A stretch of DNA of 64,000 nt from Glandiceps talaboti (GCF_964340395.1 NC_135549.1:10017342-10081341), one strand, 5' to 3'; positions 47,301 through 64,000 are shown, counted from the stretch's first letter. A program made the numbers and translations. Notes: generated by a model not told the origin, from the sequence alone.

Positions 47301-47740
47301 ACTACAGGACCCATAGATTGCTAACATTTCATCATTTTCATATCTTTTTTACATTTATGGTTTGGTTGCAGGAAAAAAAATTGTGTGCGTACCCTTTTCT
47401 TGAAATGTACCACAAAGATGTAATTCAGTTTTGGGCACCACTAGCCAAACAAGATGAATTCTACGTACCAGAATCAAAGACAACATCGTCACTGTTCAGT
47501 GAAGAACCCTACGATTTACCAACCGACCAAGTTGACATTTTACCATCAAAGGACGATGACACAGTAGGAGAAGAACCTGTCACTAGTCAAAGCAAACAGA
47601 GTCTTGATGCAGCTGATGATGATGATGGCACTGGTGGCGATGATGTAACTGGAGAGCGTGAGGAGGAGAAAGATGAAAGTGGCGTATCAAGCTCAGGAAG
47701 CGAGAGTTCATTTGAGGAACTGACAATGTCTAATAGTTAA
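44141..47740 (+). CDS. TEX264: TEX264, ER-phagy receptor, complete, 3 exons, 281 aa
   Basis: Exons 44141-44395, 46569-46790 and 47372-47740, phase 0 joins, 846 nt with stop. Residues 2-26 form a membrane helix (VGLIILGIILLAVALLFTIS), then a GyrI-like domain (GYSGLF, IAYKFQKGSY, LAIYYDQP, KLCAYPFLEMY, LARQ-like LAKQDEFYVPE) that follows human TEX264 throughout. From about residue 190 the chain is acidic and disordered. It ends SSFEELTMSNS, holding the LC3-interacting motif F-E-E-L at residues 273-276, as in human. By family: an ER membrane protein that binds Atg8/LC3 and delivers ER to autophagosomes. The start is the ATG just before the helix; the helix begins at once, as in the family. Length is slightly below human (313). 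Introns of 2.2 and 0.6 kb. Confidence 0.95.
45331..45605 (+). mobile_element. tRNA-derived SINE in TEX264 intron 1
   Basis: A-box-like tggccaagcgg at 45340-45350 (as in tRNA-Leu/Ser) and B-box-like ggtttgaactc at 45376-45386 form an RNA polymerase III promoter, now degenerate. An unrelated body follows, then an ATT-rich 3' end (45582-45602), which suggests LINE-dependent mobilisation. Not a working tRNA: no matching acceptor stem. Confidence 0.65.
45608..46122. mobile_element. MITE-like element with ~48 bp inverted ends in TEX264 intron 1
   Basis: Left end (taccaccctgggtggta, then 'agcgaattcactattgcc') is the reverse complement of the right end (ggggtggcaatagcaaattc ... ctgggtggtaatagc). About 510 bp, no ORF. 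Directly follows the SINE. Confidence 0.7.
46569..46790 (+). CDS. TEX264: TEX264 exon 2: GyrI-like domain
   Basis: 74 codons, VADGELRYVVGCILAEGD to RVYPALADFIK, acceptor tttgtag, donor gtaaga. Confidence 0.95.
47372..47740 (+). CDS. TEX264: TEX264 exon 3: end of domain, disordered tail, LIR
   Basis: 122 codons plus stop, EKKLCAYPFLEMYHKD to SSFEELTMSNS, acceptor ttgcag. Asp/Glu/Ser-rich tail. Confidence 0.95.
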   Translation, partial: EKKLCAYPFLEMYHKDVIQFWAPLAKQDEFYVPESKTTSSLFSEEPYDLPTDQVDILPSKDDDTVGEEPVTSQSKQSLDAADDDDGTGGDDVTGEREEEKDESGVSSSGSESSFEELTMSNS

Positions 47741-48721
47741 AAACAGGTTAATTTATGAATAGTCAAGTTGTGTTAGTGTGGACTTACTTAATTCTCTGTT
47801 TCTCATGACCCGACCGACTGTACATTTCTTCATTCTAGGTAAATTTGTGAAAGCTCTGATGCCCTCTATGGCAGGATTAGGAAAAAAATCACATCACTTA
47901 TTGTCAGATGGCAACTCCACAATTACAGGTGCATATCTGAGCAAAAATTATCATTTATTGCTGAAATATGGGGAATTTAATGAAACACATGGTTCACAGT
48001 TTCCGTCGGACTTTAATTGTCATTTCTATGTAATTCAGAATGTTAAAATATGGTTTTGCATTGAAAGTATCACCAAGATACACACACTTACTTTTTTTTT
48101 TAATGTAAATTTTTAATCAATCGACCACTAATTTTTAAGGTGTTACGATGAGAAACATAGAGTTAAGTAATGGCGGCCATTATCATGGACACAATTTTAT
48201 TTATATGTACGTCTACAAACAATGTTTTGAAGCAGAATCTGTTTCATCTGTTAGCATCCATTCACATCAACAACTTCCTGTACAGATGTTGTCACCAATC
48301 AGCACTGTTATGCAATTTTCATATTACTCGTTATTATAAAACTTTTCTGTGAAAACAAAGTGTAGATAACTTCTAATGAGTAATACTATGTTTGGTTTTA
48401 AAAATAAGAAATGTTCTCTTTTTCTCAATAGATGAGTGTTATGTTACTATAGGATTACCATCCATGTGGATTTTGTTTTCTGTTTCATGACATCGTATGT
48501 CTAGGAGGAAGACTGTTGCAGGTAGCACTTGAACGATTGCCTTTCCCATTCCTTGCATGGGGACAAAAATATTGGGGTGGGGGTGAGGGTTCTTTGCTCT
48601 TTCTCTGTACATTTGATTTAAAAGAGATTCAGTTAGAGCTTATGTACAACTTGTCTGATGGTGATAGCTCTAAAGTTGCACACACATCATACAAACTCAA
48701 GGATTTAAAGTTAAAGGTATA
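47741..48721 (+). other. TEX264 3' UTR and flanking DNA
   Basis: No further coding exon recognised. The frames at 47778-48116 and 48516-48797 resemble no known protein. Confidence 0.4.
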
Positions 48722-49085
48722 CCAGCTGCAACCGGGATGTTTTCTGAAACATTTTTTTATAGACATAATGACTTACTTGTTATGTCATACACCCTAAACA
48801 GTATAGAATCACCTGTGGGGAAATATATTTCTGATGCTGTACTCACAGCAATATACCCAATCAAATTGATTTTGGGTCACACCCTAAAATAAGTGCCCGC
48901 AATGTGACCACAATATAACCCGTTGCTGTACTACTAATAGATACAATCGACCTCTAACTAAAATGCACAATGTCTTACTATTGGTATTTTATCAGTTTTC
49001 AATGAATATATTGCCATTTGTCTGATTGACCAATAATACATCAATTACAGCTAGTGGAGTTTTAACTAAATGCAATGAAACTTTT
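48722..49085 (+). repeat. Dispersed repeat family R1, copy 2
   Basis: Counterpart of 4010-4420; shared 'aatcaaattgattttggg' lies at 48859-48876. Confidence 0.65.
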
Positions 49086-49604
49086 TTTTATTGATTTGAG
49101 TAATGAAGGCACTGCCACTTAAAGTCACATAAAGTGGCAGTTTTAAAGATTTACATGTATGTACTTTTTAAAGTTTTGAAAACTAGGTGTTTTGTGATTT
49201 TTTTTGTATTTGTTTGAATTTTATTACTATTGGTAAATAGTGGCTTGTTGATCCATTGTATAGAAAAAAAGGCATGTACAATACATTCAATATTTTTTGC
49301 AAGGCAAACAAGTTGTCAGTTTCATTTGCTGCTTGAAATTCAGAAAACATTGACACAAAAACTCTCTCTCTCAGGTATGTTTCTGATGTGTAAATATGTA
49401 TGAATGTTTAGAACTGTATGTTTAAACTAATTGCAAATAGTGAGGTTTACTGACTAGTGCATTTTGTAAATGGATTTGGATCTTATTGAGTTGACTGAAG
49501 ATCAAAGTACATTAAATGCAGTTTGTTTCACTCTTATCAGATACAAATCTGTACACATTTTCTGAAAACCCAGTTTCGAGATCTCATCATGGCAAACCAC
49601 AAAC

Positions 49605-49975
49605 CAATCACCACCCCCTCAATCAAAACACACCACTCTCCCAATCAAAACATTACCTATCACCACCCCCCCTATCAAAACATTACCTATCACCACCCTC
49701 CCAATCAAAACATTACCTACCACCACCCTCCCAATCAAAATATTACCTACCACCACCCTCCCAATCAAAACATTACCTACCACAACCCTCCCAATCAAAA
49801 CATTACTTATCACAACCCTCCCAATCAAAACATTACCTACCACCACCCCCACCCCCATCAAAATATTACCTATCACCACCTTCCCAAGCAAAACATTACC
49901 AACCACCACACCAATCAAAACATTACTTACCACAACCGTCCCGATCAATACATTACCCATCACCACCTTCGGATA
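49605..49975. repeat. 30 bp minisatellite, about 12 copies
   Basis: Unit 'caccaccctcccaatcaaaa' plus 'cattacctac', 30 bp. The length is a multiple of three, so two plus-strand frames and one minus-strand frame stay open across it (NITYHHPPNQ; SQSKHYLPPP; GNVLIGRVVV). Confidence 0.9.
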
Positions 49976-50749
49976 GGTCGCTACATTTGGTGTATGTTAA
50001 TCTTTTCCTTGATTTGTCCAGTAGCATGACGAATATCCTCAGTGGTACAAACTAATAGTTTGTAAACAGTTCAACCTGACATTTTATTCATCATAAAGTT
50101 GCCAAATATGTAGATGACTGAATGAGAAATGTATGTATCGAAGAAAAATGGACCTACCATTCTCTTGAAAGCAGTGTCTCTTCGGAGGCAGGCGTTTCAA
50201 GTTGATGCCTTCTTCAGACCGTGTTAGCGCCCTCTGCGGGCCACGTTTCCTGTTGATAGTAAGGTTGTTGTTGGAGCTGTCTATATGTATGCAAACAATG
50301 TATTGAATTGTAGCAAGAGAGAATAATAATTCGGAGACAAATTTTCGATGTTTAATAATCCCGGGCACAAAAAAAGAATGCCCAATTTAGCACAATGTCA
50401 ACACTTGGATATACATTATGAACCCCATTGCTTCATAGAACTACGATATTGAATACAGCGTTGGTCTTATTTGCAGGGTTTTTTAAAAAATACACCCAGG
50501 ACTAAATTTTGTTGAACAACTAGAAACAATGAAATTCTGCGTTCTTTATGGAGATAGATGAAATACGTGCCATGAATTGTATCAGACTTCAGACAGCACC
50601 ATGGACTTCATACCAACCCGCAACATTAATCATCTACAGAATGTGCCATATCGTTGAGTTACATACTGATTTCAAAACAGTGTTAAATGAACCATGTCAA
50701 TTGGTCTTAACAACACGCACTATAAGTTATCGTGTGGGAACAGATCTGA

Positions 50750-51320
50750 GCCCGACATGATGATGATGATGATGTCACAGTCGATATGAGATCTGATCTA
50801 GCCCATCATGATGACGTCACAGTCGACATGAGATTTGAGCTCGTCATGTCGATGATGTCACAGTCAGTCGATATGAGATCTGATCGAGCCCGTCATGATG
50901 ATGTCACAGTCGATATGAGATCTGAGCCCGTCATGATGATGTCACAGTCAGTCAATATGAGATTGAGCACGTCATGATGATGTCACAGTCAGTCGATATG
51001 AGATTGAGCCCGTCATGATGATGTCACAGTCAGTCGATATGAGATTGAGCCCGTCATGATGATGTCACAGTTAGTTGATATGAGATTGAGCTCGTCATGT
51101 CGATGCTGTCACTGTCAGGCGACATGATATTGAGCCCGTCATGATGATGTCACTGTCAATATGAGATTTGAGCTCGTTATGATGATGTCACAGTTATCTG
51201 AGATTTGAGCCCGTCATGATGATGTCATAGTCGACATGAGATTTGAGCTCGTCGTGTCGATGATGTCACAGTCAGTCGATAGTACATCACGTTGAGTCCG
51301 TCATGATGTCACATATGAGT
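50750..51320. repeat. ~40 bp minisatellite with CRE-like motifs
   Basis: About 13 variant units of 'gtcatgatgatgtcacagtc' plus 'agtcgatatgagattgagcc'. Most carry TGATGTCA, one base from the cAMP-response element; one unit has the perfect TGACGTCA at 50812-50819. Confidence 0.85.
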
Positions 51321-54009
51321 CGATCTGAAATGATACAACTCTATGATCATAAAATTTCCAGTTTTTGTAATTTCTCTAATTTCCACAAACAAATTAGACG
51401 AACACGATTACGCAATTATACTTGATTCCCTGCCATCACCACCCCATCCTCCGTCCCCCAAAAATTGATATACTCAATATTTTCTATGACAATCTTACAG
51501 TTACTTTTATTTCTCAGAAAAAAAAAATGATACATGAATAATCTAAAACTAAAGTTAAAACACACATGCCAGATATTCAAGATACAGAATACAACAACGA
51601 CGGGCGAGTATACTTTAATATCATTCAATAAACACAGTCAAACAGACAGGTGTGACACAAGTCTAACAAAATAACTCATAAAGTAGTCACAATTGTCCTC
51701 AGCCTGATCAAATTCACATACTTTGTGTGAATTTCAGGCGATATCCACTCACCCTCATCCTAACAAATTGGTCCACATATGGAACAAAGATTTAAGTATG
51801 AACGAATGACAGGTAAACTATAGAAGGAAAGAACGAATTAGGTGTCAGCAGAATATAGTTTATTTCATGCTGGTATACTTTAACCTCACATCGTTTCCAT
51901 ACTTACGAATGTAGTCTGGTTTGTTTGGATAAACAGATTCCTCTCGAGCTCAAAAAGGACAGTAGGACACTGTTTTAATGGTTCGAGGACATCCTTTTGA
52001 CTACTACAACTACTTCTTCATACCTATTCTGGTCCTAGCAACATTGTATACAGAGTATTTGTAACAAAATAACCCGATTGCTTAGATTTAGTCATATTTA
52101 CATTAAAAAGTCGCAAGACTAGTTACAGGTAATCCAGAAGCTAGAAGGTCTATCATTGGTCCCTCGTAATAGCGCTCCCTAGGAAATTTCTAATCTTTCG
52201 CTGTAACGATATTCAGAATACGTCACCATGGCAGTACTCTTAGCACATATGTAATCCTCTTTGTGTTCTCTATACGTAGAGCTTTAATGTTATAGTCTCA
52301 TAAACTAAGGAAATGTTTATAACGGTATACTTTACACAAGCCATGATTTGTGATTGAAATGACGAGTAACTAACAGTAGAACTATTGGGTGCATTCAGTG
52401 CATATGAATCATTATGCATTTCTTATAGAAGTCATATTTCTTAATTTGGCAACGAAAATTGGCTTAAAACAGCTGTCAAGAACGGTTTAATGGACGACTA
52501 CAGTGTATATAGAAAGTTTCCTGTGTGTTATTAACGCTTAAGTTGTGCATAGCGCATTTCGTTCTCTCACTAATGTTTATTCACCCAGCATTCAGCTCCT
52601 ATCTGTAGTTATGTTGGCCCGCCTATAGTGTTTTGATCATAAAATATGGGTTATATCTATGCAGAAAATAAATGTACTTTTTTTGTGTGTGTGAGGGGAA
52701 TTCAGATCCTTTCTAATAACACGCAAGTAGAAGTGTTTTCTAAAGGTCTGTAGTGGAAATGGGGTTTGGCGTTTCCTGATATTTGATAAGAATTCGAACG
52801 AAGCAAAATTATTATTTATCTAAATTTCATGTGAAGCAATTGTTAATGGATGGTTAAGTACACCATGCAAGGACAATATCTTTATAAGGAAGTTCTGGTA
52901 TTTTGTTAATTGAATATGACTGTTGTTATTAAGTAGAGTATATGAAGTGTGAAGAGGCTGATTACATGTCTATTTCTGTCTTGTTGGTATGTTACGTACC
53001 AATCAACCACCAACAGCCGAGCTTGAATCACTTTATAAACATGTGACCTTAAGTATTCCTTTATACTATGCTGGAGAGTCACTTCGTGTCATTGCAAATC
53101 GTATAGAGCTGATTAGTCGTGTGGAGAGAAACGCCAATTTTTACAAATTACGGCAAACATAAACTTATGAATTACAAAGTACTGTAATAATACGCGATAT
53201 TTTGATATTGCTGTGTCCACTAAAAGAGCAATTTGAAGTCTACTGAACAGTACTATTATTGAGGCGGTGTAGTAGACTGCGTGTCTGAAAAGTCGAGTTA
53301 AACTAAGACGTTATAATGCACCGTAAAAGAGAGGAAATTCCTTTTAAAAGAACCGTTACAATGCAACACCCTAAGTGAATAGAAACTTAAGTTCTTTGTT
53401 CGCGTAAAGCTGGAAAACATACATTAATTGCTAACCATAGAACTACAAGTCTGTCGTGGTAAATCATTTTGTCATGATAAAGCATTCTCTAGGCGATGAC
53501 AGCTTTTATGAATACAGGCTCACAGCATCAAAAGTACACACTCAATCTGATGTTTCATTCACCGTCTTTTACAACCTAAATTATACATTTATGCCGCTTC
53601 TATACGAGCTATAGGTAGCAGTTACTGCAATGCCATTAATTTAATCTTTTGAAGAAAACTAGTTTATTTGGGTTTTTTCAATCCCATCATCCCAAGTAAA
53701 ATACGGTATTGGTACGTTCCTAAGCATCACTTTGTACAGACTGACAGATGATGGAAATATCACAGTATGATATAATATGGTAAACAATATTGCTAATAAA
53801 CATGATTGTTTCATCTTTGTTGCCATGGATACAAATTTAACTTTGGTTTCTATAATTAAATCGAACTGCCGGAGCTTGGTTTCGTACTACTTATTGCTTA
53901 TTGTGTAAAGATCTTGTAACGATATAATGATATACCGGTATATGTACATCAACTTTCCATGGTATTTTATCAAATTTGACTCAAATAACATCATAAGGTA
54001 ATACGTAGA
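51321..54009. other. Intergenic DNA, nothing recognised
   Basis: No exon, RNA gene or repeat family that I can name. AT-rich, short frames only. Confidence 0.4.
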
Positions 54010-54019
54010 TATATTGTTC

Positions 54020-54395
54020 ACAGGTTGCTATAGAGACTGTTTTCACAGGTTGCTATAGAGAAAGTCGTATGTTTTCACACAGGTTGCTATAGAGAAAGTC
54101 GTGTGTTTTCACACAGGTTGTTATAGAGAAAGTCGTGTGTTTTCACAGGTTGCTATAGAGACAGTATGTTTTCACAGGTTGTTATAAAGTCGTGTGTTTT
54201 TACAGGTTGCTATACTAGAGAAAGTCGTGTGTTTTCAGTGGTTGCTATAGACAGTAGTATGTTTTCACAGGTTGCTATAGGGAAAGTCGTGTGTTTTCAC
54301 AGGTTGCTATAGAGACAGTAGTATGTTTTCACAGGTTGTTATAGAGAAAGTCGTGTGTTTTCACTGGTTGCTATAAAGATAGTGCGTTTTCAAAA
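54020..54395. repeat. ~32 bp minisatellite, about 12 copies
   Basis: Unit 'caggttgctatagagaaagt' plus 'cgtgtgttttca', with a shorter variant that has cagtatgttttca. Confidence 0.9.
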
Positions 54396-54601
54396 CATTG
54401 CGCTGCGAAGAAAAAATGTCACATTAGAAGGTTTTTCAGTGCTTCCAAATTGTTTACCTATCATGCTGGATTTTCTACACTGGCAATATATTAATTTATG
54501 ACATTAAATAAATATCCCATTTTGTCCCCACATTATGACATTATCATTTCACAAAATTAGTTATATCAACAGATTGTAAGGCTAACGAATAATGGTAATA
54601 T

Positions 54602-54605
<4 letters not shown>

Positions 54606-54700
<95 letters not shown>

Positions 54701-54706
54701 GGACAT

Positions 54707-54760
<54 letters not shown>

Positions 54761-54766
54761 GGACGG
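54606..54766. repeat. (GA)n and (CAGA)n microsatellite
   Basis: About 90 bp of GA broken by a G run, then about 55 bp of CAGA. Open frames here are artefacts. Confidence 0.95.
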
Positions 54767-55881
54767 ACGGAGAGGGAGATGGTAGAGGTAGAATATAGTT
54801 CAGGCAGTTGTCGCCACAGAAATGAGGAGTGGGGCATGGGAAACTAAAGAGAAAGAGTGTGCGAGAAACGATTACTTACGATTCAAAATGTATATAATGT
54901 CATCGGCACTCTGATAACAACATCAGTTAAACCAGACACCACGATTTGTTAACAATAGAACCAAATCTACATGTCTTGTTTCGCTTTAAAAAGTCTCCAT
55001 GGTTGTTTTTTTCACAACTAATCTGCTAGGCATGCAATAACATTTGTTACTTCTGTCCTACACTAGTTTGTAGCACCAATAGCAGTCCCACGTGGAATTG
55101 TCTTAAGAATGTACAAAATAAAACAGACTCGTTATAGCCTGCCACTGACATACACGTCAAATTGCCATGTATTTATATGCAAAATAAACTAGACTCACAA
55201 TAACTTGACGTGCTTTAATTTTGTTTGCCGTTACTTTCGACCTCCATGTAAGTAAATAATGGCGTTAAAATATATCAGTATATAAAGATACATCATCACA
55301 AATATACTTTTAACAAGCATCTGAAGATGGGATTGTACTTTGACTTGTTGCCTCTATAATAATTGATGAGAGTTTCTGTTCATTTACCATAGCAAAGACA
55401 GATACAGGTTGAAGGGACGGTTGAAGTATAGTGAGACCAGAGAGAGAGGATCAATGCTTGTTAGATAGCTAACGTTTGCGTATTAGTGATGCACTCCCTC
55501 TTCGTCATCGTCACCACGAACACCACCCATTTATGCTAGATCGTTGTCTGCAGCTCGCCGTATATATCAGTAATTTCTGTCGTTGCCGCAAACGTAATTC
55601 CTTCAAATCCGTCTCGAGTGTCCGGTATACTGCAAGCCTTCTTCAAAGCCACGTCTGTTGACAAAGAAAACATTCAATCCATTCAGTACTTGTCTGTGTA
55701 CTGGTGACGAGTCTTGGTCACCGCCTGGTCCATGTGATCGATGACAACCAAGGGAGAAACGATGTTGAGACAATAATAGCGTTGGTTTGTGTGACAGCAA
55801 AGTTCTGTGACATTATTGGGCGTGATTTCGGTTGTTGTCAGCTGTGAAGATGGCCACTGATATCATGTGGTTGTTCGTTCG
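54767..55881 (-). other. Probable 3' UTR of the glutamate receptor and flank
   Basis: Downstream of the receptor stop on the minus strand. No coding similarity seen. End of transcript not located. Confidence 0.35.
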
Positions 55882-60801
<4,920 letters not shown>

Positions 60802-61076
60802 CTAAATAAAAACACAGTTGAACCACAAAATATTTAATTATTCATTATGTTTTAATTAGTCCCTTGGGGGGGGGGGGGTATCACAATGGGTTCCGTCCGT
60901 AATACGTCATTTCTCTGTCATGCAATATCCGACTTCAATAAAATCTGGCATATAGGTGATATACCAAATGGGACATATGTACGTCACTTTGTTTTACAAC
61001 AAATGCACATTTTACCGAATGACGGCCATATTTGTACTTAAAAATCAATATTTACTTCAAAACTAAAATACTGTAA

Positions 61077-61765
61077 TGCACAGAGACTCCATTCAAGTGT
61101 CTACCCCAATATTACCATGTACAAGTTTTCTTTTAGGACTGTGACCTTTGATCTTGATCTTCATGGTCAATCATCAACATTAAGCCAATTAAGCCAATTC
61201 CTACTTGTCACGCACACCTTGTTGTACTTATTTGTCGCCAATGTCTTTTAAATCATGTTTACAGGCAATATAAATAAAATATACACAAGCATTATATTTT
61301 ACTGATTTATAGCAAAAATAACCCCATACAACCACATGCCTGCTTTCTTGTAAGACAGTGACCTTTGACCTTGACTTTTGTCCTGCATATTAATTTTCAA
61401 AATTAAACTATTCATTGTGTATTGCAGACACTCTTGTATTTATGTGTAGCTAATTTCTTTTAAATAATTTCAAAACATAGTACAGAACAAGAGTAGCGTA
61501 AACATGTATTACTTTTGGTGCTCATGTCACTTTTTTGTGGCTATATTTGTAGTGAACAATCATGATTTACGTAGCATAACTCAAAAAAGTTAATACACGG
61601 AGACTCCATTCAAGTGTCTACCCCCGTATTATCAGGTGTAAGCTTTCTTTGAAGTGCTTTACTTTTGACTTGACTTTGCGTTATCAACCAAATCAGACGA
61701 TTTCTCGCATATCACGGACACTTTGTAGTATTATCTGTTGCCACAATTATCTTAAAATCATGCCA
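61077..61765. repeat. Three diverged ~255 bp repeats with nuclear-receptor half-sites
   Basis: 'gagactccattcaagtgtct' occurs at about 61084 and 61600, and the block 'gtgacctttga.cttga' occurs at 61141 and 61358 with a decayed third. 61359-61371 reads TGACCTTTGACCT. Confidence 0.7.
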
Positions 61766-61796
61766 CCTTTCAGTCATATAGAAGTAAATTGTTTGA

Positions 61797-61904
<108 letters not shown>

Positions 61905-62267
61905 TTATCTGAGGCAGAGTAGAGCTGTAAGCTGTAAGCAAATGTAATGATGCAACGTACACAAGATATTGCTTCAATTTAACCTTCCTTCTCAGTTTAC
62001 ATTTCATTCAAGTTTACTGAGAGACGCCTCGGGAAAGCTTTTTCGGGTCAAAAAGTTAATGAATATATACGTGGCGTCAAGGTAAAGTCAATCAGTACCA
62101 GTCGGATGAACTTTCATTGTGAAAAAATGAACTTAAATTGCCTCTAGCGAAAGGGCTGAAATATCTTAAGTCAATTCCAAAGTGGTTGGTTAAAGTTATG
62201 GGGAGATTCCAGACAGTATAGACCCGTTAGCTGTTTCTATGGACACTAAACAATAGCGAGCTAAATT

Positions 62268-62346
62268 ATTGTTTGTTTGTTTGTTTGTTTGTTTGTTTGT
62301 TTGTTTGTTTGTTTATTCATTTGTTTGTTTGTTTGTTTGTTTGTTG
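62268..62346. repeat. (TTTG)n microsatellite
   Basis: About 78 bp with one interruption. Confidence 0.95.
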
Positions 62347-62479
62347 TTTGTATCCTGATATAGATAAATATTGTGGAACTATTACATCGAATGGCATGGT
62401 TGTTGAGATATCGAAAAAGGTATCGTTCACTCACTTTTCAATAATCAAAATGCTTGCCGTAAGCCAGACTTGAAATTGT

Positions 62480-62850
62480 AAAGTCTGACGTTTGAGCCCT
62501 TGTATGGTAGAACGTGGACCAATGTAACGCTAAATCAAACAACAATGTCTGGCTTTGAGAGAGACTTAGTATGGAAGAACGTGGACAATATAACTCTAAG
62601 TCAAACAACAAAGTATGGCCTTTGAGAGACTTAATATGGAAGAACGTGGACCAATGTAACTAAGTCTGGCTTTGAGAGAGACTTAGTATGGTAGAACGTG
62701 GACAATGTATTGCTAAGTCAAACAACAAAGTATGGCCTTTGAGAGACTTAATATGGAAGAACGTGGACCAATGTAACTAAGTCTGGCTTTGAGAGAGACT
62801 TAGTATGGTAGAACGTGGACCAATGTAACTCTAAGTCAAACTAAAAAGTC
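62480..62850. repeat. ~60 bp minisatellite with higher-order pattern
   Basis: Alternating units around 'ctttgagagagacttagtat' and 'ggaagaacgtggaccaatgt', some with and some without 'caaacaacaaagtatggc'. Confidence 0.85.
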
Positions 62851-63545
62851 TTTTTATGCCTTAATACAGTTTTTATCTTTGTGATATGCGTCTCATAAAT
62901 TCCATGGTCCGGAAGTTATGTTTTTACTTGAGACAAATTTGCTACTAACATGAAAGCGTACACAGCTGCAAGGAAACCAGTTGTCCAAGAACGATGAACC
63001 TATTAAAGGTATTGACATGTCTCGCTGAGATAACAGAATTGCAAGAAAAACACGAAGTCCATGTTTAGACACAAAATTGAATGCAGGGGGAGACACGCTG
63101 TGCATGAAATAGTTATTTGTCACCTCCAAGTAATTAAACCTATACACACATTGCTAACTGCTCAAAATGTATTGCATCAAACACAATCTATTTAAGTGAT
63201 GAGTGTTGGCATTCACTGCCCCAATATAACCTGTATCATACCTTACAGATAACCATCTACGGCCATCTAAATCTATATATACGTAGGTACTGATATCCAA
63301 GTCAACTTTATTTTGAATACGTCGTATCAAATGTTTCACGACCTTGAAAGAGTTTATATACTCCACTTGAAACCGACTCAGTCTTGATCTGTTAATCTAG
63401 CCTTCAAACTATGCTTCCTGTACATCCTGACAAGTTTAAGTTCTATTTTCAATTTAGCAATCAAGTAGATTTATCGATGTACACACATACCATCTCCCTC
63501 TCGACAAAAAAGACATCAACAATATAAAAACAACTTATAAAAAAA

Positions 63546-63755
63546 ACATACATACATACATACATACATACATACATACATACCTACCTACCTACCTACC
63601 TACCTACCTACCTACATACATACATACATATACACACGTATACGTCGTATTGCCGAACATCCTCATCAATTTTCGTAGAAGACACAATCACTCAAACAGA
63701 CAGACAGACAGACACACACAGACAGACAGACATACAGACAGACAGACAGACAGAC
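63546..63755. repeat. (CATA)n/(CTAC)n and (CAGA)n microsatellites
   Basis: CATA then CTAC runs at 63546-63632, CAGA at 63697-63755. Confidence 0.95.
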
Positions 63756-64000
63756 GAGGTGAGAACATCAAGCGATAAGACACTGATATCGCAATGAGAG
63801 GAGAAATCATCTAAAAAGGCATACTCTGTTGAATGTAACAATGCCAGCGATATCCTGGATCGCCTCAGTCTTTGAAATAACCGATTGTCTGTTTCATTGT
63901 TTCTACCCAGAAGACATCGTAATTTGTCACTGTTTATCTGAAAATAACTAGTCCAAAGAGAATCTCTAATCAAATATTAATGAAGCCATTACATTAACGT

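Noticed and set aside
48516-48797. Extra TEX264 exon or separate gene
   Set aside because: TEX264 already ends with its LIR and stop at 47740; this frame has no similarity and runs into a dispersed repeat.
49516-50055. 179-codon proline-rich frame
   Set aside because: Produced by a 30 bp minisatellite; similar-length frames are open in other phases and on the other strand. Kept only as a low-interest finding.
50084-50368. Possible coding exon on minus strand (RKRGPQRALTRSEEGINLKR)
   Set aside because: The DNA ('agcgccctctgcgggcc') resembles a dispersed repeat; no splice context.
63154-63973. Missing 5' exon of the glutamate receptor
   Set aside because: The minus-strand frames here do not resemble the conserved receptor N-terminus; the 5' exons are more likely right of the window.

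Overview
Eukaryotic nuclear DNA from an invertebrate animal. The evidence is spliced genes with GT/AG introns in unbroken reading phase, AT-rich non-coding sequence, many micro- and minisatellites, and scraps of LINEs, SINEs and foldback DNA elements. The protein families are metazoan. Lophotrochozoan, hemichordate and cephalochordate are all possible and I cannot decide between them. Nothing looks bacterial or viral. || Layout. (1) 464-9590, minus strand: the 5' part of a Met/Ron-type receptor gene (gene 1: Sema, PSI, start of the IPT repeats). It runs off the left edge. (2) 9.6-19.4 kb: repeat-rich intergenic DNA with a LINE tail, three long foldback structures and microsatellites. (3) 19469-33497, minus strand: a complete Met-family receptor tyrosine kinase (gene 2). 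I rebuilt it as 20 coding exons with continuous phase, 1396 codons, in the order signal peptide, Sema, PSI, four IPT domains, membrane helix, tyrosine kinase. Gene 1 is its tandem paralogue: the nine exons in view match one for one in order and phase. (4) 33.5-44.1 kb: gene-poor DNA. (5) 44141-47740, plus strand: complete TEX264 in three exons, an ER membrane protein with a C-terminal LC3-interacting motif. A SINE and a MITE-like element sit side by side in intron 1. (6) 47.7-55.9 kb: intergenic DNA with three minisatellites. (7) 55882-60801, minus strand: the last five coding exons of a metabotropic glutamate receptor, including all seven membrane helices and the C-terminus. Its 5' exons lie beyond the right edge. 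|| How the genes relate. They do not form one pathway. Two are Met-type growth-factor receptor genes, one is an ER-phagy receptor and one is a class C GPCR. The combination matters as linkage: as I recall, in human TEX264 is next to GRM2 and in the same 3p21 region as the Met paralogue MST1R, and MET shares 7q31 with GRM8. The window may therefore keep an old animal linkage group. || The most unusual local signal is at 23.15-23.53 kb. The last ~35 nt of a gene 2 exon and its splice donor are repeated about five more times in the following intron, and use of any of those donors would truncate the receptor just before its kinase. I found no wholly new multi-gene system.
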